Source of the DNA: Pictodentalium vernedei
Taxonomy: Eukaryota > Mollusca > Scaphopoda > Dentaliida > Dentaliidae
DNA length: 64,000 bases
Direction: 5' to 3'
Assembly: GCA_031216915.1 (NCBI GenBank)
Contig: JAUFNR010000011.1
Location: forward strand, 186,001-250,000
Shown here: in pieces, positions 1-10,784 of the stretch
Layout: each line of letters begins with the position of its first letter
Numbering within the stretch: the stretch's first letter is position 1
Position numbers and translations under genes: made by a program
The notes under the pieces: model-generated
Seen by the model: only the letters and a program-made list of their open reading frames with translations
What the model was told of the DNA's origin: nothing
Database searches by the model: none

Positions 1-414
1 AATAAAATCAGCGTAAATTGGAATTTGCTCAATACTCTTTAAAAGAGTTGCTACAACAATAATTTCCGCAGTACTTAGATCAAAGTAATAGTGTACAATA
101 TTATACTTGATATCCCAATTACCGAACACAAGAAAGTGTGTAATTTTGGGGTGAAAATTGTAAAAAAGTAAATAAAATGTACGAAAATTGGATTTTAATC
201 ACTTCTCGTTCAAATAGTTCCAAGCAAATCATACTATACATTAAATTGGTATGATATGTGATTTTGGGGTAAAATGTTTTGAAAATTACTGTTATATATC
301 AATGTTGTGTATATATATATATGCAGATAATTTGGAGATCTGATAAACAGTTCTTCCGCTATTTCAGATTTCCAGATTATCTGCATTGACATTGCAGCAG
401 TTATTATTTTCCTG
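1..414. other. Intergenic; imperfect hairpin, no gene seen
   Basis: AT-rich sequence with a short (AT)n run near 309-321. The only structure seen is an inverted repeat, 322-343 against 364-385, with 20 of 22 positions paired around a 20-base loop. No coding potential is recognised. It lies just downstream of the broken minus-strand gene that ends at 415. Confidence 0.5.
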
Positions 415-3400
415 TCATTTCCCACATGCACTTGAACAAGTGAGTCTGTTTTTTTTATAGCTGCACATTGCCGTCTCGCAACCTGTGGCACAGTTATATC
501 TCATCATCTTTAACAGGGTCTGTGGCGCAGGTGGAAGGTCAGTTGTGAGTGGCACAAACTTTCCATCTAGAGCTTTCCACCCACACTGACAAGCATCTAC
601 ACTTTTCCCTGACCAAATCTGCACTTGAGGATATGTTCGCAAACTATGAAACTTCACTGCAGACTGTGTTGGGTGTAGGGTTTCTGGCTTAACGAAATAT
701 CGAGCCGATGACACATTATTAACCAGTAGTCTATGTCGACAAGTGTGGAGATTTTCAGATTCTTTCCCTCCAAACACCAACACCATAACTTTACAGCCCA
801 AATGTTCAACTTCTTCCATTGTCATTGACCGATTGAGAAATTTTGTAGCTAAAGTCTGCAAATGTTCATTCATGCACAGGTTTGTGAAGGCTGTTTGCTT
901 ACCAGTGTTAAAAATTCTTGATGTTGTATCACACCCGGTAAAACTATGAATGAAGAGCAGACTTTCACATATATTAGTGCCTAATTCTGCACTGATGAAT
1001 TTGATGTCATAAACCACATTCTCTGACTTTGGTCGCCGGATGTCACTTTTAAAGTGAAGCTCAAAATTACATGGTGAGGTGGATTCCCAGTACAACAACA
1101 GGATGAGTAGATCAGTGTCCTCTCCAATAACTGTAGTTGAACATGTTTTCGCAGATTTAACAGCTGCTAACACAACTTTGACATCACCATCGCAATGAAC
1201 CACTTCACAATCACATTTCTTTAGCGCTTCGCCTATAAGGTTTATTATCCTCTGCTTATTTGTATTATTCGCCAAGAAAACATCTTTTTTCCGCAAAACA
1301 TGGTTTCTCCAGTGAAATTAACTGTTGCACTATATGTTAATTTTGATCATCGGGAATGAGGTGCATCCTTAGTTGATGGAAAGTCGGAGTAACCGTCAAA
1401 AGACAACAATGGCCTCACCATATTTACTTTCAACATACCTACCGTACGACAGGGCGATTTCATTATATAAAATGTTTTTTGACCAAGGAAGTCTTCTAAG
1501 CAAATCTAGAACATATTTATCGGGATTCAAGGTCACCTCCTTTTGTTTGCACTTGTATACAAAATTTAAAATTGACTTGGCCAGTGGAGGTTTGTCTGCT
1601 TTTCTTAGAACTGTTGATGCCTCAAATAATGATGGCGGATAAGCGCATAATTTGTATTTTAAGCATTCTTCCAAATTAATTTCACATGTCGATGCTAACA
1701 CGTACAGTCTTTGAAACATAATGCGGGGTCGATCCGTAGTTCATCAGACAGCTTCACACCAATACTACTGCCCATAGTTTTTGACATTTCACTCCATTTG
1801 AATGAGAATCTGAAAACATTTTTGCTCCCATAGAAATAACAACTCTGTGTGAATGAGAAAAAATCTTGCAGATCCACCTCTGGTCCAGCTGTAACACCAG
1901 AAATGATATTTTGCAATGACGAATCACTAGCGAAAGGAGAACTCCGCAACTTCCCAAGAACTTTCATCGTGTCCTCTTCATCTTGTTGAAATTTGCGAAC
2001 TTGACATGTCTTTGTGCTGTTCAATGGACTCAGTGATAACATCTGTAAAACTTTGCATTGCAAGATTATATGCTGAACACAGAGGCATCGACAATAACCA
2101 GACTGATCGCTGAGCTTCTAATAGTCTGCTTTCTCTGGTTAGCCCACCAGAAGATTTTATACCGCGCATCAGTGCCTGCTCAATGACCAAATCTGGGGCA
2201 AGTCCTGCCCATTCCTGAGCGGATCCTCTCACGGATAACCCATGATTTTGGAACTGTTCATAGACAGGAGGTTGCTTATCTTCCAGTTGTAGAATATTCT
2301 GTAAGTGAAGGTAGGCCGATTTGAGATAGTAATGATGACCAGCAGCTGCAAATATTGGCAATGCTTCATGCAAAGCTTCTTTGTGTAGATCAAATGAACA
2401 CAACCGATCTGCAGTTATCATTTTGCGAATAACTGATATGGCGCATTGATATTCCAACCATAACCTGGCTGTCTGGGATGTTTCTCTCAGCTCTGCAACA
2501 CCTGTGCTGATCAAGCATGAAACTTGTGCCATGTCGTCTGCTAAGAAGATGAAGTGAGCGAAGAACGTCCATCAAGTCAATGTACATAACTTCAACTATT
2601 TGAAAAATATCTTTAAAGACAGAATCTTCCTCAGACAAGCATCCAAAAACTTTTTCATACAGCAACATGAATAGAGCCGTATCAACTATAAGGTAGTAGC
2701 AAACTGCTCTTGAGTAGGCTTTCCCAGTCAGCATATGACTTACTGCATTCTCTGCATATACTTCATCCATCAATTGCCAAAGGCCAGCACCTCCAATGAG
2801 AGACTGGAATGCACCAAGCAAATTCATGACAGTGTGGAAAGCCCCAAGAAGCAAGCATATACCATTCAGTTCATCACATTCATGGGTGATCTTGGAAGCT
2901 TTCCAGAACAATGGTTGATCAAACGTTATTATTGGATGTAAGTCCTGCTTCCTTGCCTCAGTTCGGTGAAACATCAGCGTAGAAAAAATACATGACATAT
3001 CACTTGGACTCAAGTTAATTATGGGTAAGAAAATTATAGTAGCTTTGGCAGGATGTGTTCCAGTTCGACAAAAAGCTTGTATAGTCCCATTCCAATTTGG
3101 GCGAAAATCCTTGAATGTCCAACTGAATTTCCAAAGCAGATCGAAATCACTTTCTAGAAAATCTGAAAGAACGCCCACGCCAGTGCTGAACAACATTTGT
3201 TTAGTTTCTGTGCTTGGCCTATAGTCCCATAATTTAATGCTAGAAATCTTGCTCATTTGCGTGGAAGCTAGCTGTTTGCGAAAGAGTCTATGTGGAACTG
3301 TGAATTTAGGTGTGATCGATGCAATCATCCCCAAACCGTGAAGGGTATTCTTACCATCAAGAGTACATATATTATGATCCACTTTATCTGCGGACATAAT

Positions 3401-4850
3401 CATCATTGACCCGAAAGGAACAGTTGGTAACCCTGGACCTGCAGTTACAGCTGCATTTCTCTCAAACCGAACCACCTCATTGTAGGAAGAAGAAAACCCC
3501 ATGGAATATAGAGAGTCAACGAGAAACCTTGAATGAAAATGGTGGTGCATCTGAACTGCTAGTCCAAGCTGAAGAGGAGCTATCACTGACATAGGACGAA
3601 CTCGCTGCACAGTACATTGACCAACTGACACAAGTTGAATGTCTGTATTTTTTCCAGCAAATAAATTTGAAAGGAAAGCTTTCAATGTATCAGGTAGGTA
3701 TGACAGTGATTTGGAGTGGTTTACTTCAGAGAATAATAGGTAGTCGAACATTTTTGAAATAACACAAGTTTGTATATCATCCTTTATGATTTTTGCAGCA
3801 GCCTCGACTATGCGAATTTTCTGTAGCTCCACATTATCATCTCTGGGTTGCTTGTAATATGACCTAAGAATCTTATCAGCTGTTTCCCTAAGGGTGACTA
3901 CATCACAAGATCCGTCAGCACTAGATATCACAAGAAGGTCCTTTTATTTGTCTATAAGTTTTTGTTTAAGCCATGTTTGAGAATATGCATTAACAGAACT
4001 TTCTGACAGAAGATTCTCCATGAATAAAACAAGGTCAGGCATCACCACTTGTTCACCATTTTGATGGTCTGCCAGATACTCGCACGTTTTCTCGAAAGCT
4101 TGCTGCTGAAGCTCATTGGCAGGTCGGCCCACTCTTGCACATTTAGTTGGGGTTGGACCCTCAAGAGTTATATTGAATTGGGAGCTGTTTTCCAGTTGAA
4201 AAATTACTTCTGCAGGTACGATGGTAAACGCAATTGTATGCATGCAGATCACTCCCGCAGAACTCAATCCTACCACGAACAGTGTGTGCCCACTTGTCCT
4301 TTCTTTCGTCACAGTCGGCTTTGACAGAAGACGCAAACTCGAGCATCCTGACTTTCTGTGCTTCTCCCGACATCAGTTGTTTCAGTGTGAAGTCAACAGA
4401 CATACCACAAAATAAACAATCTCGGTCAGAAATGTAGCTGCCAGTTTGTGAATGGGTTCTCCGTATCTCGCTGGTCTGATCCTTTGACCATTGACATTGT
4501 GCAATTTTGCGACGACTGTCTGTAAATTCCTTGTAGCATTTAGTGTGTAATTAGCCGCCCACAACTGGAAACACATCATTTCTACCCAAACGCTCGCAAG
4601 CCAGTTTCAAGGAATTTACACCTTTCCCCCTCAATGTTGAGGATTTTTCATCTGGGTCTTGGCTCCCTTCTTGTATTGGACAGTTGCATATGACACACAC
4701 TTCGTTCTGTAAATATAAGAGTTCTCCACTAATAATATTATCCAAATGTTGGTAACCAAACTTATTAGCCATCTTAGCAAATATTCTGTTTCGCTTTTGA
4801 TATATATACAAGAGCAATTACAATGTTCAACATACAGATCACCTTCATCC
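415..4850 (-). pseudogene. Broken ORF of a multi-copy family with C-terminal FEN1/XPG-like nuclease domain
   Basis: Read on the minus strand, conceptual reading continues for about 1,400 residues across several frames with no splice signals. The order is a Cys-rich N-terminal part (CVICNCPIQ near 4690, LHTKCYKEFTD near 4530, CLFCGMSV near 4400), a long middle part (RPMSVIAPLQLGLAVQMHHH near 3580), and a C-terminal part with VIGEDTDLLILL (near 1120) and HSFTGCDTTSRIF (near 940). The last two resemble the acidic and helix-turn-helix parts of PIN/FEN1-type nucleases; similar ORFs are, as I recall, dispersed in many copies in invertebrate genomes. Breaks seen: in-frame TAA at 4551-4553 and 3944-3946, an in-frame TGA near 1336, and frame changes near 4190, 2540, 1995, 1715, 1393 and 1300. 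At least two lie in T or A runs, so assembly homopolymer errors could explain part of the damage. Function is inferred from motifs only. Confidence 0.6.
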
Positions 4851-4914
4851 AAGTCGATTTATTCCAGAACACACAAGTTCCATGCATTATTGGTTTGAAA
4901 AATAGGCCGATGAA

Positions 4915-7288
4915 ATCGTCAGATGTGTACCCATTCGTGCAACTAGTAGAAAGCTGTATAACAGAGGGCCACCCCGGATGCTGACATTGTGCACAACATA
5001 CATGGTATGGGTACATATAGAAACGGATTGGAGGAGTGTCTAATTTGATGGATAAAGGGTTAATATCTCCAGATCAAATTATTAGATTTACATAAAAAAC
5101 TATACAGCACAACACATCAGTAACCTGAATACATATATACAGTAACCTGATACCTGATAATTGGATTAATATTTTTTGAGTTATCGCATGCCAAAGAAAT
5201 GGATTGGAGGAGTTCTCAATTTGAAGGATAAAGGGTTAATATCACAGAATCAAATTTTCAGATTTACACCAAAAACTATACAGCTCGGCAAATCAGTATC
5301 CTGAACACATATATGAAGTAACATGACAATCGGATTGATATTTCTTGAGTTATCTCAAGCCAAAGGATTGGAGGAATTTTCAATTTGAAGGATAAAGGGT
5401 TAATATCTCAAGATCAAATTATCAGATTTACACCAAAAACGATACAGCTCGGCACATCAGTAACCTGAACACATGTATAAATTAACTTGACAATCCAAGC
5501 AATATTTTTCAAGTTATCTCATGCCAAAGGGATTGAGGAATTTTCAATTTGAAGGATAAAGGGTTAATATCTCAGGATCAAATTATCAGATTTACACCAA
5601 AAACTATACAACACAGCACATCAGTAACCTGAATACATATATAAAGTAACCTGATAATCGGATTAATATTTTTTGAATTATCGCATGCCTTAGAAATGGA
5701 TTGGAGGAGTTCTCAATTTGAAGGATAAAGGGTTAATATCACAGAATCAAATTTTCAGATTTACACCAAAAACTATACAGCTCGGCAAATCAGTATCCTG
5801 AACACATATATGAAGTAACATGACAATCGGATTGATATTTCTTGAGTTATCTCAAGCCAAAGGGATTGGAGGAATTTTCAATTTGAAGGATAAAGGGTTA
5901 ATATCTCAAGATCAAATTATCAGATTTACACCAAAAACGATACAGCTCGGCACATCAGTAACCTGAACACATGTATAAATTAACTTGACAATCCAAGCAA
6001 TATTTTTCAAGTTATCTCATGCCAAAGGGATTGAGGAATTTTCAATTTGAAGGATAAAGGGTTAATATCTCAGGATCAAATTATCAGATTTACACCCAAA
6101 ACTATACAACACAGCACATCAGTAACCTGAATACATATATAAAGTAACCTGATAATCGGATTAATATTTTTTGAATTATCGCATGCCTTAGAAATGGATT
6201 GGAGGAGTTCTCAATTTGAAGGATAAAGGGTTAATATCACAGAATCAAATTATCAGATTTACACCAAAAACTATACAGCTCGGCATATCTGTAGCCTGAA
6301 CACATAGATGAAGTAACATGACAATCGGATTGACATTTTTTGAGTTATCTTATGTCAAAGGGATTGGAGGAATTTTCAATTTGAAGGATAAAGGGTTAAT
6401 ATCTCAGGATCAAATTATCAGATTTACACCAAAAACTATAAGCTCGGCACATCAGTAACCTGAACACAAATATAAAGTAACTTGACAATCCAAGCAATAT
6501 TTTTCAAGTTATCGAATGCCAAAGGGATTGGAAGAATTTTCAATTTGAAGGATAAAGGGTTAATATCTCAGGATCAAAACAACAGATATACACAAAAAAT
6601 TATACAGTTTGGCACATCAGTAACCTGAATACAAATATAAAGTAACTTGACAATCCAAGCAATATTTTTAAAGTTATTGAATGCCAAAGGGATTGGAGGA
6701 ATTTTCAATTTGAAGGATAAAGGGTTAATATCTCAGGATCAAATTATCAGATTTACACCAAAAACTATACAGCTTGGCACATCAGTAACCTGAATGCAAA
6801 TATAAAGTAACTTGACAATCCAAGCAATATTTTTCAAGTTATCGAATGCCAAAGGGATTGGAGAAATTTTCAATTTGAAGAATAAAGGGTTAATATCTCA
6901 GGTTCAAAATAACAGATTTACACCAAAAACTATATAGCTCAGAACATCAGTAACCTGAAGATATATATAAAGTAACATGACAACTGGATCGATATTTTTT
7001 GAGTTATCTCATGCCAAAGGGATTGGAAGAATTCTCAATTTGAAGGATAAAGAGTTAATATCTTGGGATCAAATTATCAGATTTACACCAAAAATTATAC
7101 AGCTTGGCACATCGGTAACCTGAACACAAAGATAAAGTAACTTGACAATCCAAGCAATATTTTTCAAGTTATCGAATGCCAAAGAAATGGATTCAGATGC
7201 CGGACGGACAAAGGATGGACGAATGGCAGAACGGCCACCCCGGATGCCGGCATTATGTGTACCATACATAGAATGGGTACACATAAAA
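4915..7288 (+). mobile_element. Hairpin element family E with ~165-bp tandem core
   Basis: The 5' motif ATGTGTACCCATTC (4923-4936) is the exact reverse complement of GAATGGGTACACAT (7271-7284), the right arm of a terminal hairpin beginning near 7252. Between them lies a tandem array (about 5040-7190) of about 13 monomers of 164-168 bp; each carries GGATAAAGGGTTAATATC and TCAGATTTACACCAAAAAC. A GGACGGAC-type run precedes the terminal hairpin. No ORF is present. The plan matches non-autonomous rolling-circle HINE/Pearl-like elements (inferred). A shorter stretch at 4970-5022 resembles the element's own 3' end and may be a remnant of a nested or deleted copy. Confidence 0.65.
5195..6695. repeat. 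Higher-order repeat of three monomers (~497 bp)
   Basis: The phrase GGATTGGAGG or its variants starts at 5201, 5365, 5530, 5698, 5863 and so on, giving monomers of 164, 165 and 168 bp. Monomers at 5201, 5698 and 6196 share variants (GAGTTCTCAATTTG and ATCACAGAATC) that the intervening ones lack, so the true repeat unit is 497-498 bp. From about 6700 the order degrades into single variant monomers. Confidence 0.7.
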
Positions 7289-7289
7289 A

Positions 7290-7690
7290 TTAAATTTTTT
7301 TAGTAAATTTTATTTCTTAACATACCTACCACAATAGTTTACAATTGGCTGTAACATAAGGGCAAGCCCTACTTCGGAACTAACTCAAGCTTTTAAGAAA
7401 CTTTTTCAAACGAGTTGGAAAAGTACTAGAGGGCAAAAGCACGAAAAAGATCAAAAAAAAAGGGTCGAGCAAGACCAGCGCTCGAAATTACAGGTACTCT
7501 CTCTGCACACCTCTTGCGTTTACCGAGCACATGCGCAACAACCGTGACATCAATTCCGTATTTTCGCCAACGAGAAGTTTGTGATTTAGCGGGGAGGCAT
7601 CGATATCAAAGATATCCCCAAGGAGGGTGGGCATCCGGTAAACAATTGTGGTAGATATGTTAAGAAACAAAATTTACTAAAAAATTTTAA
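7290..7690. repeat. DIRS-1 terminal unit with ~50-bp palindromic ends
   Basis: 7290-7345 and 7640-7687 are inverted copies of each other, both containing the AAATTTTGTTTCTTAACAT-like motif. Equivalent units occur at the same place in DIRS element 2 (20985-21396) and in DIRS copy 4 (57548-57930). By analogy with DIRS-1 this would be the terminal repeat plus the internal complementary region used to bridge circle ends (inferred). Confidence 0.6.
7304..7570. repeat. DIRS-1 inverted terminal repeat, recombinase side
   Basis: This stretch (CCTACTTCGGAACTAACTC at 7369-7387 is a landmark) is repeated in reverse complement at 14748-15008. The match runs from the outer terminus through the TTACCGAGCACATGCGCAAC region and then stops abruptly. 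Inverted termini separate DIRS from LTR retrotransposons. Confidence 0.75.
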
Positions 7691-7699
7691 TTTCTTTTC

Positions 7700-8535
7700 A
7701 ACCTACTCACAAATGGCTGAATAAACAATAGGAGGAGGTGAATCACATAACCAATACCAACAAGAGTAGCAGAAAGAAAAGCAAAGAGGGCAGAGAACAA
7801 TAGCGAAACCTGTAATGAAGATAGAGAGAAGGCACCTGAAAAGAACAAGGCTGAGCGAAGCACAACCTCGATAAAAACAATTTTAATGAGGGTGCACAAC
7901 AGCCTGAGCAGCAACGAGAGGGCCTAAAGAATAAAGGTCCTCAGATTGCTGCTGAAGGTGGCGGAGATAAAAGGAGGAGAAGGTAGAAGCATTCCTCCAT
8001 CCCGGAGCGAAACAGAATTGGAGAACGCCCAGGATATAGAAATGACACGAACCTCATGAGCACTAAACCAGTTCGAAACAAGATCCGATGCAGACAAGCG
8101 GGATTAAGCCAGCTTGACTGCAAGACAGATCCACCTGGAAATAGAATGGGAAGAGATAGACTGCCTCTTAGGAATGAGAGACAGAAAGAATCTCTTCCGA
8201 CCCTTCCTAATGAACTGAGTGCGAGTAATGTAAGTCTTGATCGCACGAACAGGACAAAGAAGAGGCCTCCGGCTATCAACATCCAAACAGTGCAACACCC
8301 ATGCCAAGTTCCACTTGGGTGTAAGATGCAAAACTCGAGGCCTCTTCAAAGAAAAGTGCCGAATGAGTTTGGAGAGAAAAAGATTACGACCAATGCACCG
8401 CTTTCCCACATAAGAGAAAGTATCAGACAGTATAGACCGATAGCCCTTAATCGTAATAGGCTGGAGGCCCTTGGAGTCAAAAAGAAAAACCAGAAAATCT
8501 GCAATTTGAGCGATTGACGGATCACGGTAATTCAC
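7700..8535 (-). pseudogene. DIRS-1 tyrosine recombinase (integrase), frame-shifted
   Basis: The N-terminal part starts at 8535 with SIAQIADFLVFLFDSKG and ITIKGYRSILSDTFSYVG, the core-binding region of DIRS recombinases, followed by FSLKRPRVLHLTPKWNLAWV and GRKRFFLSLIP. The frame then changes near 8100-8170, and a later frame gives HEVRVISISWAF near 8050; HEVR is the His-x-x-Arg motif of tyrosine recombinases. The C-terminal region around the catalytic Tyr is read only in mixed frames, so the enzyme is not functional as assembled. It would integrate the circular cDNA. It lies downstream of RT/RNase H, as usual for DIRS. Confidence 0.7.
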
Positions 8536-8550
8536 ATCGTGATCTGCACA

Positions 8551-8940
8551 TCAGCGGCAGAAAACCTTCCACTTAGCAGCATAAGTCATGCCAGTGGAAT
8601 GTCGCCGCGATGCAGAAATGCACTCCACTGATCGTCGCGAAAAACCTCTACGTCGGAGACTGGACCTGATAAAAGACAGGCGTGAAGGGACAGGCTCGCC
8701 AGGCTGTTGTGATACTTCCTGGGACGACCCTGGGAAAGAAGATCGTGACGTAGAGGTAGACGAATCGGTCGATCGGCCAATAGAGGCCACAGCAGATTGA
8801 TCCACACCCTCTGTGGAGACAGGGATGCGATCAGAATGATCCTGCAACTGCAAGCACGAATCTTCGCTAATACCTGAGGAAGAATCGGTGCAGGAGGAAA
8901 GGCATAGCGATCCAACCTGTCCAGTCCAGAGACAGAGCGT
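8551..8940 (-). pseudogene. DIRS-1 linker between RNase H and recombinase
   Basis: Minus-strand reading gives LSLDWTGWIAMPF, ILIASL, CLLSGPVSDVEVFRDDQWSAF and TYAAKWKVFCR in overlapping frames with stops between. The same segment is conserved in DIRS element 2 and DIRS copy 3, so it belongs to the element's pol polyprotein. SINE 1 separates it from the RNase H end at 9319. No enzyme motif of its own is visible. Confidence 0.6.
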
Positions 8941-8951
8941 CTACTGCAAAT

Positions 8952-9304
8952 TTATTTATTTATTGGTGTTTTAAGGTCACATATTTATGCACAATGGCTA
9001 ATCATGACCGTGACAGTTTTACGGGTGGAGGAAGCCGGAGTACCCGGAGAGAACCACCGAGCAACGACGAGCAGCTGCCAGCTCCCCAACATCGTAACTC
9101 CGCACTGCAGCACAGGCAGGGTTAGATTGGTTGAAGACATGCGCACCATCGACGTGCAGTACGCCTTAGTACACGGTGTCATCGTGCCCCCACGCGGGCA
9201 ATGGAGATGAAGTGTCTTGCCCAAGGACACAACGCGGTTGCCGCAGGTGGGATTCGAACCGAGGACCTCTCGGCTTGCAGCCTGCACCTCTACCAACTGA
9301 GCCA
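8952..9304 (-). mobile_element. tRNA-derived SINE, copy 1 (inside DIRS-1 pol)
   Basis: Read on the minus strand it starts with a tRNA-like head: A box TGGCTCAGTTGGTAGAG just inside 9304 and B box GGTTCGAATCC near 9250-9260. A body with TTGGGCAAGACACTTCATC follows, ending in an AATAAATAAATA tail at 8952. A perfect 14-bp target duplication, CGTCTACTGCAAAT, flanks it at 8938-8951 and 9305-9318. Copies 2 (26456-26842) and 3 (51526-51896) share this structure. The head lacks the first few bases (GGGGGCGC) that the other copies carry. It would be mobilised by a LINE; the partner is not identifiable here. Confidence 0.9.
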
Positions 9305-9318
9305 CGTCTACTGCAAAT

Positions 9319-10760
9319 GCCAGACGATCTGGACAAGGGGAGACAAAGGTCTCTACCTGTGATTCCAGCGAGTAGCAAAAAGGTCGACCTGAGGATGGCC
9401 CCACTGCTCGCAAATCGCCTGAAACACCGACCGATGTAGCATCCATTCGGTTGGAAGGACACTGTCGCGTCGGGACAGGGAGTCTGCTAGGACGTTGAGA
9501 TACCTGGGAATGTGTCGAATGGACACTCGAGCGTTCACATCCCGCGCCAACAGAAGATCCCGAGACAGCCGATACATGGGAATCGAATGTGTGCCTCCTT
9601 GATTCCGTATGTAGGCCACTACTGTCGAATTGTCCGAAAGAAGTAGGACAATATGGTCCGACAGATGGGGGATCCAAAGCTGAAAACTCAACAGAAGAGC
9701 AAGGAGCTCCTTCTGGTTGATATGAAGGCCCACCTGCTTGCTGTCCCACTCGCCGTGAGTAGACAGACCGAGAGGATCCAACGTAGCACCCCAGCCCCGA
9801 TCGCTGGCATCCGCAGTAAGGATGCGATCGGCCAAAGGAAGATCCAACAGAACACCCTGTGTCAGCCAGGGAACATTGGCCCAAGGGTGGAGGTGACAAA
9901 GCAGAGACCGAGGAATAGTGAGTTCCAGGTCCAGCGGATCTACATTCGAATGCCAATGATCCAACAGGAAGTGTTGGAGAGGTCGGGCAAACAAGCAACC
10001 GAGCGGAATGAGATCTGTCACCGAACCGCAAAGGCCCAGCATCCGAAGGAAAGTCCTGGCCGAGACCAAGGAAGATTGAACCAGGTTCCGAGTCAAGGCG
10101 GAAAGAATCGTCGCCCGAGCCTGGGGGACCGACACTACATTGTGAAGAGTGTCGAAATCCAGCCCCAAATGACGGAATCGCTGAGAAGGAAGATCTGACT
10201 TCTCGCGATTGACTCTGAAACCCAGCGACGCTAGCAGGCAAAGAAACTGCCGGACATCAAACTCCAGAACAGCAGCATCGTGGTGCCGTTGGAGGATGTC
10301 GTCTAGGTAGGCTGACGAAGTTGCAGCTGACTTGAGTGCGGTGGAAAGCAAGCACATGTGACATCAGTCGGGTGAAGGCCCAAGGAGCCAGGTTCAAACC
10401 GAACGGGAGACCTCTGAATTGATAAACTTGATCCCGAAATGAGAACCAAAGGTATTTCCGTGACACCAGATGAATGGGTACATGGAAATAGGCATCCTTC
10501 AGGTCGATACTGGCAGCAAAATCGCCCTGATGAACTGAACGTCAAACCGACCAGAAAGTCTCGATACTCAGATCGATGACAGGATGATATTGGCCGTTTT
10601 TCTTCGGCACCAAGAAAAGTCTCGAGTAAAACCCCGGTGAAAGGGTGTTCCTGACCACCTTGATCGTCCCTTTGGAGAGGAGATTGTCGATCTCCTGCAC
10701 CAGAAGGTCCCGACGCAGAGAATCGGAAGGGACCTGAGTCGGGAGGGGCACCCAAGATAA
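9319..10760 (-). pseudogene. DIRS-1 reverse transcriptase and RNase H
   Basis: Reading from 10751: PSDSLRRDLLVQEIDNLLSKG, LFLVPKKNGQYHPVIDLS, a frame change near 10540, LPFGLNLAPWAFTRLMSHV, another change near 10350, then a 334-codon frame with the catalytic YLDD at about 10298-10309. RNase H follows in the same frame: TADASDRGWGATLDPLG, QKELLALLLSF, LLLSDNSTVVAYI and DLFATRWNHR, the typical DIRS end. The enzyme would copy element RNA into circular cDNA. The RNase H C-terminus is interrupted by SINE 1. RT and RNase H residues look intact; damage is limited to frame changes. Confidence 0.8.
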
Positions 10761-10784
10761 ACTGGGGTGCCGATGGAAGGACAG

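Noticed and set aside
8056-8517. 153-codon + strand ORF as a gene
   Set aside because: It is the antisense of the DIRS-1 recombinase, which explains its openness.
9240-9304. Functional tRNA gene
   Set aside because: A and B boxes are present, but the sequence is the head of a SINE with body, tail and target duplication, and the cloverleaf 3' half is not intact.
9653-10198. 181-codon + strand ORF as a gene
   Set aside because: It is the antisense of the DIRS-1 RT/RNase H frame.
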